64,000 bases of DNA from Coniochaeta sp. PMI_546 (Eukaryota; Ascomycota; Sordariomycetes; Coniochaetales; Coniochaetaceae), in assembly GCA_021432605.1 (NCBI GenBank), contig MU271159.1:310001-374000 (forward strand). Reading direction: 5' to 3'. Shown here piece after piece: positions 12,197 to 23,980 of this stretch. The translations under genes and the position numbers were made by a program. The notes beneath the pieces were generated by a model, which saw nothing but the letters and a program-made list of their open reading frames with translations, had not been told where the DNA came from and did not search any database. Position 1 is the first letter of the stretch; every line of letters starts with the position of its first letter.

Positions 12197-15100
12197 ATGG
12201 ATCCTCCCCAGAAGAAGCGAGGCCTGTTCGGCGGCATAACGTCCAGCCTTTTCGGTCGGAGCTACGCCTCAGAGCAAAACGGCCCGACAAAGTCAGAGTC
12301 GGACACCACATCATCACATTCTTACCGCAGGGTCGATATGCCCGGCGCGACTCCTCCAGTATCTCGTGCAGGTTACAACGCGTCGCCCGAGTCTCCTGTG
12401 AAGCGCGCCTCCGATGCTCAACTATCATCACGCAAGATCATTGATCGACCTGCCAGACCATCGAGCAAGCTCTCCTATTCCGTCAACGCCTCCGACATGC
12501 AGCCGTCGAGCACCCCCAAGAGAACAAACTTCTCCTCTCTCTCCTCCAGCACCAGCGCCTCGAAGCCGTCAAGTGCCCTGGTCAGGATGCCCGGCGATAA
12601 TCCCAACAAGTTCAATACCATCTCCGGCTCGACCTTTTCAGCCTCTACTACCCGTCCGACGACAGACTTTTCCGGCATCGCTACCACGCCGCGCAACCTC
12701 TTCCGCGGCTCGACCCTCAATGCCCGCCCTGGTCTCTCTTCTTTCTCTCCCAGAGTGCCCTACAACACTATGAAGGAGAGCTTCCCTCCCTCTACGCCTG
12801 GTCGGCCCCCAAGAGGTGCTACTGCAGAAGTCAACGGGCGCTCGTTAGCACACACAAATACCTCGTCTCTTTTTGAGATGCGGATTCCGTCGCCGCCTCG
12901 TGATCTGACCGGCGAGCGTCTCGCGAAAGAAGTCCCCGAGGACAGCAACAGGGTCGGTTCCGTGTACGCCGACGAGTTCCTCGCCCACTACTGCCCGCCC
13001 GACTTCGACGACCTGCAACGCCGCCAGTTCTTCTGCGTGCTCGACCTTCGGCGACTGAAGTACGCAGCCAACGAGATCTTCGCGAAGAAGGATTGGAAGA
13101 TCAATATCCTCAACTTCGCCAAGGAATACGAGAAGAGTCGAAGTCTGATCATGCTGCGGTACGGGCTGTACGAGTTCAAGACGGTCAAGGCGTCCGAAGC
13201 CGTGAAGAAGCAGTGGCAGAAGGAACATGGCATTGCGAGCTCAGATGATGAGAACGACGTGCAGGCCTACAAGTCTACTAGTGGTCAGAGCACATTGAGC
13301 CGCGGAAAGCGAAAGGCAGATGAAGAGCTGGTTCCAAAAGATACCCCCCTCACAGCTTCGTCTTCGAACTTGAATAAGCGTCGTGTTACAGAACCAGAGC
13401 CCCGCGCCGAAACGACTACACCTTCTACTACGACGAAGAACAAGCGAAAGGCCGACGCCGAGCCTGACGAGAACCAGCCAAGCAAGCTCCAAAAAGCTGC
13501 ACCCGCGAGTCAGAAACCCTCTGCAACCAAGTCGATCTTTGAAAGGATCGCCAATGGCACCTCGAATGACGCCTCTCCTTCGCTCAAGCCGAAACCGTCT
13601 CCTTCGCCCCTCTTTGGTGCGACGAAGCCGGTCACCACAAATGGCGGCCGATCGGTTCTGGACCAACCCTCGCCTGCACCTAGCAGCAACATCTTCGGCC
13701 ACCTGTCTGATGCCAGCAAGGCGAGCAATGAGGACGAGAGCGGCGGCGAGAGCGGTGATGAAACAGCCTCCGACGCCGATGGCGAAGCCGAGGAGTCGGA
13801 AGTCCAAGACGCGAGCCAGAGCGACGAGCCTTCCGTCGTCGCTAGTGGAGGCGTTGGCACCCCCCAGTTCGGCGCTGGCGGTCTCTTTGCAAAGAAACCT
13901 GCCCAGGTCCCGTCAAACACATCGTCCGAGGCCGGGGACAGCACCAAGGGACGGAGCCTGTTCGACCGCATAACTTATGGGAACGACGGCCAGCCTGTCC
14001 GGGCTTTTGGCGATGTCACTCCGCAGCCCTCGTCGCCCGACAAGGACAGGTCAGCGAGCCCCTCAAAAGACCAGAGCACTGCTCCGGCCAACAAGACCTG
14101 GAGCACCGATTCGCCTATCAAATTTGCGCCCACATCCTCGCAGCCGAGCGCGATCTTTGGCTCTGCTGCGCCCAAGACCGCAGGTTCACTTTTTGCCCAG
14201 AAGCCGGCCGCTTCGTCGTCGGCACCAGCCATCACCCTTGAGCCTCCAACTCCCGCCAAAGAAGCCGAGCCGTCGAAAGAGGCGGACAAGACTGCTGCTC
14301 CAGCAGAACAGCCGAAACCATCATCCTCCCCACTGTTTGGCGGTGCATCGTCCGCTCCGGCCTCTGGCACCTCTGTCTTCGGTTCTGGAGCGTCGTCGCC
14401 CTTCGGCGGCTTCGGTTCGAAGCCGTCTGGCGCCGCGTCTGTCTTTGACCAGGCCAAGCCCGCAGAGGAGAAGCCTGCAGCTACCCCTGCTGCCTCGTTG
14501 TTTGGCGCAAAGCCGGCAGCAACCGAGGCGGAGGCCCCGAAACCTGCCACGTCCGAGCCCGAGAAGGCAACGCCATCATCTACACTTTTTGGTGCCAAGC
14601 CTCCAGCGTCCGACGCGGAGACGGCCAAGCCGGCAGCGAGCCCATTATTCGGCGCGAAGCCCGCCACTTCTGACGAGACAGCGAAGTCCACGTCCATGCT
14701 GTTTGGTGCAGCGCCCACGGCATCAGCTCCGGAGACGTCGAAGCCGGCATCCGTTTTCCAATCAAGTAGCTTATTCGGAAATGCTGCCAAGACGGACGAG
14801 GCCAAAGCGGCACCGTCGCCAGCAGGCAGCCTGTTCGGTGCAGCGCCCAAACCCGCGGATGCTCCCGCAGCTCCCGCTGTCGGCTTCACCTTTGGTGCTA
14901 CGCCAACGCCATCGTCTACTGCAGCCGCACCTGCGAAGCCTTTGTTCGGCGCAACCGCTGGCCAGCCATCTACGGGTCTTTTCTCGGGCCTCAGTTCCTC
15001 GAAACCATCTGAAGACAAGCCCGCAACTCCCTTGTTTGGCGGTACACCTGCTGCAAGTGGAGCCTCGACGCCGAAGCCCCTCTTCGGTGCTGCTCCCGCG

Positions 15101-16375
15101 ACGCAAGAGGAGCCCAAGCAGCAGGGCAGCATCTTTGCGAACCCCTTCGGAGGGAGCACAGCGGCTGCTGCGGAGACGACGCCCTTTAAGTTTGGACAGT
15201 CTCAGAGCACAGCGGCTGCGCCTTCGTTCGGCCAGTCTCAGACCACGGCACCTGCGATATCATTTGGCTCGCAACAGAACAACACACAGTCGACGGCGCC
15301 GATATTTGGCGCAAGCGCCACTTCCTCATTTACGTTCGCTACGGGCGGAGGCGGAGGGGAGCAGTCGTCGTTCAATAACCCGTTTGCTAACGGTGCTAGT
15401 TCGACGCCCTCGTCCTTCAACTTCGGCGCCAGCACGGAGAACAACGCCGGCCAGTCGGCCGCGACGCCATTCTCGTTCGGCGGCGGCAATGCAGCTCCCA
15501 GCATCAGCTTCGGAGCCGGCTCTGGCTCGGGCGCGAGCACACCGAACTCGCAATCCGGCAACATATTTGGGGGTGGCGCCAACGGCGGAAACTCTTTTGG
15601 ATCGAACTTTGCCTTCAGCGGCAGCCAGTCGCAGCCCAACGCCGGGAACATTTTCGCGCCCCAGCCTCCCGCGGCCGGCGGCTCTATCTTCGCCGGTGGA
15701 CTAGCTCCCATGGGAGGAACATCAACAGGTACAAGTAAGTCATCTTTCCTGGGATACATACACACACACCCCCCTTTCAATATCTGGCAAGCGTATTGAC
15801 CAAAGTTGTTTTCCCCCTTAGACTCCCCCTTCACCTTTGGCGGAGCGTCCAGCTTGGCGACGACGCCAGCAACGGGGACACCCGAGCCGGGCGCCGAGCA
15901 GGAAGATCAAGGAACCAAGGCTGACGGAGACGACGCACCACAGGAGCAAATTTCGCTAACCGAAGGCGGGCCGGGCGAGGAGGACGAGTCCGTCGTACAT
16001 GAGGTGCGGGCCAAGGCCCTCAAGCTCGTGGTCGGGGGCGACTCGGAGGGCGAATCGGGCGGCGACAAGAAGGCGGCAGACAAGAAGAACCCGTGGAAGA
16101 CGCAGGGGGTCGGACCGCTCCGGCTCATGAAGCACAAGACCACTGGGGCGGTGCGGATGCTGCTGCGGGCGGAGCCGAGGGGCCACGTGGCGCTGAACAA
16201 GCGGATACTGCCGGACTTCAACTACAGGGCGGAGAACAAGTACGTCAAGGTCACGACGTCGAACGATGCTGGCAACGGGTTGGAGACGTGGATGGTCCAG
16301 GTCAAGACCAAGGAGCTCGCTGGTGCGCTGGCCGAGGCCCTGGAGACGCATAAGGTGGCGAATAAGAAGAAGTGA
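12197..16375 (+). CDS. FG-repeat nucleoporin with C-terminal Ran-binding domain (Nup2 / Nup152-like)
   Basis: Two exons, 12197-15734 and 15822-16375, give 1363 aa. The basic N-terminus (MDPPQKKRGLFGGITSSLFG) resembles the membrane- or NLS-like start of Nup1/Nup60-type proteins. Residues about 255-345 form a compact conserved helical block (YADEFLAHYCPPDFDDLQRR). From about residue 470 the protein is low in complexity and rich in Ser, Ala, Pro and Lys with many LFG, FGA and FG repeats (for example SLFGAKPAATEAE, PLFGAKPAT), typical of the permeability barrier. The last 110 residues form a RanBP1-type domain (NPWKTQGVGPLRLMKHK, then LNKRILPDFNYRAENKYVKV). The combination fits a nuclear-basket FG nucleoporin that binds Ran-GTP and importins; the Chaetomium counterpart is called Nup152. 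The exact orthology is an inference from architecture and size. Confidence 0.88.
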
Positions 16376-17912
16376 AGCAAAAAGAAAGGCGGGAAATATG
16401 GGAAGATGGATGGGAAGATGGGTTTGGGTTTTGCTGCGGCGAGGGTTTTATCGATTTGGGGCAGGGAGGGAGGGCCTTTTTCTCGACTGTTAGAGGGCAT
16501 TATAAAAAAAGGTAAGGTATTATATCTTATTTTTGGAAGGAGGATTTTCTTCCTCTGCTGCATTAGATAGCTTCTGTCTTTTTTTTCCCGCCCTGGCCCT
16601 TGTTAATCATGGCAAACTGCGTGCATCTTTTTTTACTTTCTGCTGGTATGGGTCTGGGGAGTCTTCTTTATTTGGTATTGAGCATGGGAGTGTTTTCTTT
16701 TGCATTCTGGAAGGGGATCTGGTTTGTTTTGTTCCGATTGCAAAAGGACACAGACCGGATGTGGAATATATACATCCTTTGAGTTGTGTGGAAAGGTGGG
16801 AGACGACAAGCAGCTTACAGCTATTAGCAAGGGGAGACCCATGGGGATGGTGGTACATTGGTCTTCTCTGTGTGGTGGTATATGCATTTGTCTGGAGTAT
16901 GAAGTTCGCCCCTATCACTGTGTTTGCTCGAGGGGAGAGGCGGCATGCGTCTTGATCGATGGTTACCACAGAGATTGTGAAATGGCTTCGAGGAGACAGG
17001 CAGGCAGGCATAGCAGACAATGAAATGGTCGGGTGTGCAACTCAGTCTGTGGGCTGTTATGACATGTGTGAATATTAGCGTATACGCGCAGCAATGACAT
17101 CAAGGGATTGCTTGGATGTCTATTCTACTCTGTAAGTATAGAACTCGCGTCGACCCGACGGGAGAATCGGACCTCGAGCAGCGCTTCCCCCGGGCCTTGA
17201 CGCCAGCGAGACCCGCGCGCTAGCAGCGGAAGTCGGCCAGATGGTTCCGGGCCGGAGCACCTCTCGCAGTAGGTGTCGAATCCATTGGCCTGGACAAACT
17301 GCGGTAGATGTTCGGCCCCTGGAGTATCTTCGGGGCACCACGGCTGAGCTTGCATCATGCGAGACAGCAGACCAAGCAAATGCACAATTGCGGAGCATGG
17401 AGGACGGGGGGTATCCTGGCATCTGCATTCTCCAACACATCTTGCATCGCCTTGTTGCGCCCAAGTGCGACTGGAATATCTGGAGGAGGAGGAGGAGGAG
17501 GAGTCAAGCTCAGAGTTCGTGGAAACTCCGGTTGAACCTGTCTGGCGATCTGCGAGACTAGTCGCTGCGCATGGCCATCATGTCCTCCCCTGTAAGACCG
17601 GCCAGGGCGGGTAGTGACAGCTAGGCACGGATGCATACCGACGTCTGCAGCTCGTAGCTAAGTAAGGTACTATGTAACACCTTGTATCCCCGGGACGTGA
17701 CAAGCAGCGGTCATCGGCCGTGTGAGATGGCCATGTGAGATAAATACCTGCCTTTGCTCCACGAGCAATGCTTCCCTCCTTTATTCTCACCTCTCTGTCT
17801 AATATAAACCTGGCTGGGTATTAGTACATACTCATACCTTGGGTTCTCTTTGCTCAATTCACTTAAACAACCATCACCACCACCCCCTCGTCTGTATCTC
17901 ATAATCTCAACC
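16376..17912. other. Intergenic, no gene seen
   Basis: This contains the nucleoporin 3' region and the beta-glucosidase promoter. A (GGA)7-like run lies at about 17481-17502 and a CAGG repeat near 16997. The short ORFs have no recognisable features. Confidence 0.55.
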
Positions 17913-20494
17913 ATGGCAGACATAGACGTAGAGGCCGTGCTCTCGCAGCTCTCCCTGCAAGACAAAGTCCTGCTACTCTCAGGTAAAAATCACCGACATA
18001 CCAGCTCCCTCTCCCTCCACACTCTATCTCTAACCCAACTAACACAAAATCCACAACATTAGGAATCGACTTCTGGCACACCCACCCCATCCCAGCCCAC
18101 AACATCCCCTCCCTCCGCCTCTCAGACGGCCCCAACGGCGTCCGCGGCACGCGCTTCTTCAACGGCGTCCGCGCCGCCTGTTTCCCCTGCGGCACCGCCC
18201 TGGCCAGCACCTTCGACCTGCCCCTCCTCCGCCGCGCCGGGGCCGCCATGGCCCGCGAGGCCGTCGCGAAGGGCGCCCACTGCATCCTGGGTCCGACGGT
18301 CAATACCCAGCGGTCCCCGCTCGGCGGGCGGGGGTTCGAGTCACTCAGCGAGGATCCCGTCTTGGCGGGGTTGGCGGCCGGGGAGATGATTGCGGGCATC
18401 CAAGGAGGTGGGGTGCAGGCGTGTATCAAGCATTTTGTGTGTAATGACCAGGAGCACAGGAGGAATGCCGTCCAGGCCGTGGTGAGCCAGCGGGCGCTGA
18501 GGGAGGTTTATGCCTTGCCTTTCCAGCTGGCGATTAAGGTTGGTGATCCCGGGGCGGTGATGACGGGGTATAACGGGGTGAATGGGACGTATTGCTCGGA
18601 GAATAGAGACTTGCTGGAGGGGTTGTTGAGAGGGGAGTGGGGGTGGAGGGGCCTGGTGGTGAGTGATTGGTTTGGGACTTATTCTACCACGGAGGCGGTC
18701 AAGGCCGGGTTGGACCTGGAGATGCCTGGTCCGCCGAGGTTTAGGGGCGAGGGGCTCAGGTTCAATGTGCAGACTGATAAGGTGAGGGAGTTTGAGCTTG
18801 ATGAGAGGGTTAGGGCCATGCTGCGGTTTGTGAAGAGGTGTGCTGCTAGTGGGATTCCCGAGGGGGCGGAGGAGGGCACGGCTGATACGCCGGAGACGAG
18901 GGAGTTGTTGAGGGAGATTGGAGGGAGGGGGCTGGTGTTGTTGAAGAATGAGGGCGGGGTGCTGCCGTTGAAGAAGGAGAGGAAGACGGTGGTGGTTGGG
19001 CCGAATGCGAGGGTGGCTACGTACCATGGCGGGGGGTCGGCGAGCCTGGCGGCGTACTATGCCGTGACGCCCATGGAGGGCATTGAGCAGAAGGTCGCCG
19101 GGGAGGTGGGGTATAGTGTGGGCTGCTACAGCCACAAGATGCTGCCGCTGATCGGGGCGCAGCTGACGAGCCCGTCTGGGGAGAAGGGGATGAGGATGAG
19201 GGTCTATAACGAGAACCCTGAGGTCGAGGGCAGGGAGAAGACGGACGAGATTGTGCTGGAGAAGACCGAGTTGCTGCTGGTGGACTATAAGAATCCCAAG
19301 CTGAAGTCGGACCTGTGGTATGCGGACTTCGAGGGCAGTTTTGTAGCGGACGAGGACGCGACGTGGGAGTTTGGCGTTGTGGTGTGCGGGACGGCGCGGC
19401 TGTTTGTCAACGGGGAGTTGGTGGTTGATAACGCGACGACCCAGAGGCAGGGGGATGCGTTCTTCGGGAGCTCGACGGTGGAAGAGAAGGGGTTCGTGCA
19501 GGTCAAGAAAGGGGAGAGGTATGATCTCCGGGTGGAGTTTGCCAGTGCCGTTACGTCGAAGCTGGCGGGGAATAACGTCCTTTTTGGCGGTGGCACGCTG
19601 CGTGTTGGAGGGTGCAAGGTCATCGATCCGCAGAAGGAGATTGCGAAGGCCGCTGAGCTGGCCAAGGGGGCAGACCAGGTGATCATCTGCGCCGGCCTCA
19701 ACGCGGACTGGGAGACGGAGGGCTCGGACCGCGAGAACATGGACCTGCCGGCGCCGATGGACGACATGATTGCTGCCGTCGCGGCGGCGAACCCGAACAC
19801 GGTAGTGGTCATGCAGTCCGGCACGCCCGTGCGCATGCCGTGGATCGACGACGTGGCGGCCGTCGTGCAGGCGTGGTACGGCGGCAACGAGACGGGCAAT
19901 GTCATCGCCGACGTCCTCTTTGGCGACGTCAATCCGTCCGGGAAGCTGAGTCTCACTTTCCCGAAACGGGTCCAGGACAATCCTGCTTTCCTCAACTTCC
20001 GCGCCGAGGGTGGACGCACTGTGTACGGGGAGGATGTCTATGTGGGGTATCGATACTACGAGTTTGCGGAGAGAGAGGTACTTTTCCCCTTTGGACACGG
20101 GCTGAGCTACACGACCTTTGACTTTGATGAGTTGGAGGTGTCTGAGAAAGATGGCAAGATCGAGGTTAGCGTGACGGTCAAGAACACGGGTGGCGTCAAG
20201 GGTGCCGAGGTTGTCCAGGTCTATGTGGCGCCTAAGCAAGGTGCCAGGGTGAACAGGCCGAGGAAGGAGCTGAAGGGGTTTGCCAAGGTTGACCTTGCGC
20301 CTGGCGAGAGCAAGAGGGTGACTGTTGACGTGGAGACAAAGTATGCGGCCAGCTACTGGGACGAGGAGCGGAGCAAGTGGTGCGCTGAGAAGGGGGAGTA
20401 CGAGGTACTTGTGGCCAACACTAGCGATGTTCGGGCGACGGCTCTGAGAGGGTCGTTTGCCATTTCAGAAACGTTCTGGTGGACTGGCTTGTAG
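17913..20494 (+). CDS. GH3 beta-glucosidase with PA14 insert
   Basis: Two exons, 17913-17982 and 18063-20494, give 833 aa. The order of domains is GH3 N-terminal barrel (RLSDGPNGVRGTRFF, then KHFVCNDQEHRRNAV), the nucleophile Asp in GLVVSDWFGTYST, a PA14 module inserted in the second domain (about residues 395-560, DLWYADFEGSFVADEDATWEF), the remaining GH3 C-terminal sandwich (TEGSDRENMDLP), and a fibronectin-III-like end (VTVKNTGGVKGAEVVQVYVAP). The protein has no signal peptide, so it probably works in the cytosol on cellobiose or imported aryl-glucosides, like other PA14-type fungal GH3 enzymes. The long opposite-strand ORF in this gene is a composition shadow. Confidence 0.95.
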
Positions 20495-21777
20495 TCGAGG
20501 AGCTGAGAAAGGGGTCGATAGATAGGAAGCAGAGAATTCAGGTTCGCCATTTATTTTCAAGGTATTACGCGTGGTGAAATGTTTCAAAAGCAAATTTCTT
20601 CCATCACTTATATTGCAACCGCAGAACGTATTATGTCGTGGTCAGCGCATATCAGACATCTCCACAGGCCTTTGTTGGACAGCTCGTAACGATCGCAGGG
20701 ACAGACCCTAACCGGGCATGCTAGGTTCTTACTTTACTCATAGTCACTCTGGGGACACTGGCATTATATTGAGCTCAGGCCCTGGTTTCGAGCCAGCAAT
20801 AACGAAAAAGCACGATATAAATATTTTTTGCCTCGACATACTCATAACTCCATGGGCTGGTGTCTCACTCAAGAGTTTATCACCGGCCGCCTCTGACATC
20901 TAGATAGTCGCATCGTATACATGCCGGCGTTTGGGCCAGGGACGAAGCAGGAAGAGAATCATACGGTGTTATTGTACGCTGTGAAAAATGCCTATCTTGA
21001 CTGCCAAATGTATTACGTTTCATACCTTATAGTTAACAGTTTTATCAACGCGCTGCTCAAGAAGGGCCCTGCATGTAAGTGCCCGACTTGTCATAACTGA
21101 CTTGGTCCCGATATCAATGGACGATTGGTCTTAAGCGACGGTAATGACCAAAGCTTAAAGTCATCAGCATCTGGCAGAATATGAGGGATGGCCTTGTCAG
21201 CCCTCGTTACCATGTCTGTAAGCATTGGTCCATTCGTATGAGTTGAGTCAGGAGCCAAGAAATCTTGGTCTCACTCTCACCATCACATTGAGAGATGAGT
21301 TTCGAGGGAGGACTGGATCGTCATGAGACCGGAAAGTCTCAGGGCCCCATATGAAGCCCTTCACATTCGCACACGCTTGGTCGATGCGATTATGATGAAA
21401 GACCTGATATCCCGCATGATGCAAGGTATTCGAGAAATCGAGGAGGAATGTCATCATTCTTCGGTTTATCATACTAAATTGTGTGTTATCATCATTCTTC
21501 TCTCATCATACTAAATTGTGTGTGGGTGAGAAGGGAAGGAAGGTCTGCTCAGGTGCTGTGAGTTCCTTCCTTGTGGGGTCACTGAACAGAAACAATTAAG
21601 CTTTCGGCCTGTGCCGTGGTTTCTTCTGCAACATGATTCGTCAGGCCAATAAATATGGGGCTTGCACCCCTTCGAACCTTCCCAAGTCGAAAATTTCACA
21701 GCACACCCAAACTCTCAAAATACCATCCAACCCATCTCATCTCTCCACCACAACCCGCCACAACAAAAAACAAAAAA
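20495..21777. other. Intergenic, no gene seen
   Basis: No coding evidence. It contains an imperfect tandem repeat (21451-21524). A short TTTCGAG loop near 20783 looks superficially like a tRNA T-arm but no cloverleaf can be built around it. Confidence 0.55.
21451..21524. repeat. Imperfect tandem repeat, about 37-bp unit, two copies
   Basis: Both copies contain CATCATTCTTC and then ATCATACTAAATTGTGTGT, separated by slightly different short spacers. It lies in the spacer upstream of the DUF2462 gene. Confidence 0.75.
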
Positions 21778-22035
21778 ATGCCTCAGGGAACATTCAAGGC
21801 CAAGGAGAAGGCGCCGCCCACCAAGAACGCGACACGGAAAGCCGCAGTCGCCAAGCCAAAGAGCAAGACCTCCGCCGCCAGGCTGCAAAAGAAGATCACG
21901 GCCGGCATGGCCGCCAAGACGGAGAAGCTCCTGGGCCAGAGGGTCGGCCATCTCGAGCTCCTCGGCCACGGCAAGCGGGCCAAGAAGATTGAGGGGGAGA
22001 AGAAGCAGCAGGGCGGGACCAAGAAGTTTGGTTGA
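21778..22035 (+). CDS. Small basic DUF2462 / L10K-family protein
   Basis: A single exon of 85 aa. The start MPQGTFKAKEKAPPTK, the Lys/Arg-rich body and the C-terminal KKFG are typical of the UPF0390/DUF2462 family (human C19orf53, called Leydig cell tumour 10 kDa protein homolog). Family members are small, strongly basic and reported or predicted to be nuclear or nucleolar; the biochemical role is not settled. The start is fixed by an A-rich leader (AAAAAAATG) directly before the ATG. Confidence 0.85.
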   Translation: MPQGTFKAKEKAPPTKNATRKAAVAKPKSKTSAARLQKKITAGMAAKTEKLLGQRVGHLELLGHGKRAKKIEGEKKQQGGTKKFG

Positions 22036-22347
22036 GCTGGACAGACGGGAGGTAGAGGAGGGGAGTTGAATTAAGAGCACGGCCATTTTGAAACTTGTGG
22101 GCCGTCGATGCCAAAGGTGGAAGGCATGCCTTGGTTGCCAGAATGTAACATCTGGAGCTGATGAGTCTCTGGTTTTGGTCATGGAATGGGTTATAACCTG
22201 TGCTGGTATTACAGGGCATGGTGGAGTAGAGACTTTCTAACGAGGAGTTTACGGGTTGCATTGTCTTGCGGCGTTTAGAATTGGTCATGGGGTCCGGTGT
22301 TCTGGCGTTTTACTGGAATTCATCTCTTCCGCCGTCAGTCTCTATGT
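22036..22347. other. Convergent 3' spacer
   Basis: This lies between the converging DUF2462 and PLP-decarboxylase genes. Nothing else is seen. Confidence 0.5.
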
Positions 22348-23980
22348 CTACGACCTGACTACGGATTCCAACACACTCTTCACCTCGGCAAAGTCCCTCT
22401 CGACATCCACCCTCCAGTTCGACACCGCCAGCCGGATCGCCCTCTCGCCATTCCACGCCGTACCGCTGACGTACATCTTCCCGGACGCGTTGATCCTCTT
22501 CACCAGTTCCTCATTGACGGCCTTGTCCTTGGCCCGGAACAGCACGATGATGAACGTGCTCTCCAGCGAAGCAGACTCGTCCGGCAGCCAGTCATAATCC
22601 GGCGAGTCCCTCACGAACTCGGCAATGCGCCGCGCCAATCCGACCATGCGGGCAACCATCTGCGCCACCCCGGTTCGGCCCTCGCTCACCAAGGCGGCGT
22701 AGACGGGCAGGGCCCGGAAGCGGCGGGAGTTCTCCAGTCCGATGTTGAGGGGGCTCTGGATCTGCGCCACCCTGTCTGTGGCGAGGTAGGCGGCGTTGGG
22801 GTTGCCGAAGGCCTGGGCGTTTATGGTTGGGTGGCGGCTGAAGAAGATGCCGGTGTCGTACGGCTGTAATGCAGATTAGGGGAAATGAAGCGCAATTTTG
22901 CGACAAGAAAGCTGCTACTTACCACGTTCAGGATCTTGTGACCGTCCACGGTGATACTGTCCGCCAGCTCCAGTCCGGCCGTCTGAGCTCGCAGGGTCAG
23001 GAACTCGTCTGTGTCCTGGGGCAGCACTCTCGCGAATATCCCAAAAGCTAGATATCGAGTCAGCGATGCCTTGCGCCCATCTAGCACTTTCTTCCAAAAG
23101 CCCCGTAGCCAAACTTACCACCATCAACATGAATCCAAGCCCCGTACTTGTCCGCCAAGCTCCTCAGCTTGGGCATATCGAGCGCATTCGTCGCAAACCG
23201 GCCCGTATTGACCTCTCCCGCGCTCACAGAGATGATACTTGCCACCCCCTCTCCACTCAGCTTCAACTCCCTCTCCACAGCATCAAGATCCAGCCTCCAC
23301 GGCTCGTCCGCACTAAGCGGCAGCTCCTTGACCTCATCATGCCCAATACCCACAATACTCGCCGCCTTGACCAGCGAACTATGGCCCCCACTAGTCAAGA
23401 CCTGGATCCTCCTCACCCCAGCCGCGAGACAGGCACCCAGCAACCCGGCCCTGGCAACAGTGACTCCCGTCCCAGCCAGCCGGGCGCCGACCACCGCCTC
23501 CCGGCCGCAGGTCAGGCCGAGGATGTTGCTCCCCGTGGCGCCGGTGGTGAAGACCCTGCTGGGCCAGTGGTCGGCGGGGCCCAAGCCGAGGAGATCTACC
23601 AGCAGGCGCAGGGCGGCGTCCTCGACGTCCGTGCAGATGGTGTCGTCTGGCAAGTGGACGTGCACGTTCTGGTCCAGCGCCGAGACGATGTTGTCCGCCG
23701 CCTCGGCGACGGGCAGGACGCCGCCGATGACGAAGCCGAAGTACCGGCTGGACAGGGAGGCGTTGTTGAGCGCGGGAACGATGTCTGTGAGGAGATGCTT
23801 GACCGTGTCATCCTTGCCGCGACCGACCTCCTGGAGGCGGGTGGCGAGCGAGTCGCGGCCGGCTTGTAGGGCGGAGGCGGAGGGGAGAGGGGTGCCGGTG
23901 TCTCGGGCTGAGACGGCTTGGCGGAGGGATTGGTAGGAGGTCTGGAGGAAGTTGGTGTCCTCTGCCTTGATGTTGGCCAT
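22348..23980 (-). CDS. Group II PLP-dependent decarboxylase (aromatic amino acid / glutamate decarboxylase family)
   Basis: Three exons on the minus strand, 23980-23119, 23047-22923 and 22863-22348, give 500 aa. The PLP-binding Lys is in SITVDGHKILNVPYDTGIFF. Upstream are TTGATGSNILGLTCGRE and the AWIHVDGGA-type motif that carries the PLP-contacting Asp; introns interrupt both regions at conserved places. The C-terminal part (IQSPLNIGLENSRRFRALPV) matches the small domain of this fold-type I family. The enzyme should remove the carboxyl group from an amino acid such as an aromatic L-amino acid or 2,4-diaminobutyrate; the substrate cannot be read from sequence. An in-frame ATG at 24070 would add 30 residues rich in Arg, Ser and Thr without acidic residues, which could be a mitochondrial presequence; the ATG at 23980 has the better initiation context. 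Confidence 0.9.

Noticed and set aside
13975-15704. Long ORFs on both strands inside the nucleoporin gene (minus 394 and plus 575 codons)
   Set aside because: These are frame shadows of the repetitive GC-rich FG region; one is Gly/Ala-rich and the other Arg/Ser/Pro-rich without domain features.
18341-20239. 632-codon ORF on the minus strand opposite the GH3 beta-glucosidase
   Set aside because: It mirrors the codon bias of the GH3 gene, is rich in Arg/His/Pro/Leu and has no family motif.
20770-20830. Possible tRNA T-arm (CTGGTTTCGAGCCAG)
   Set aside because: No acceptor, D or anticodon arms can be paired around it.
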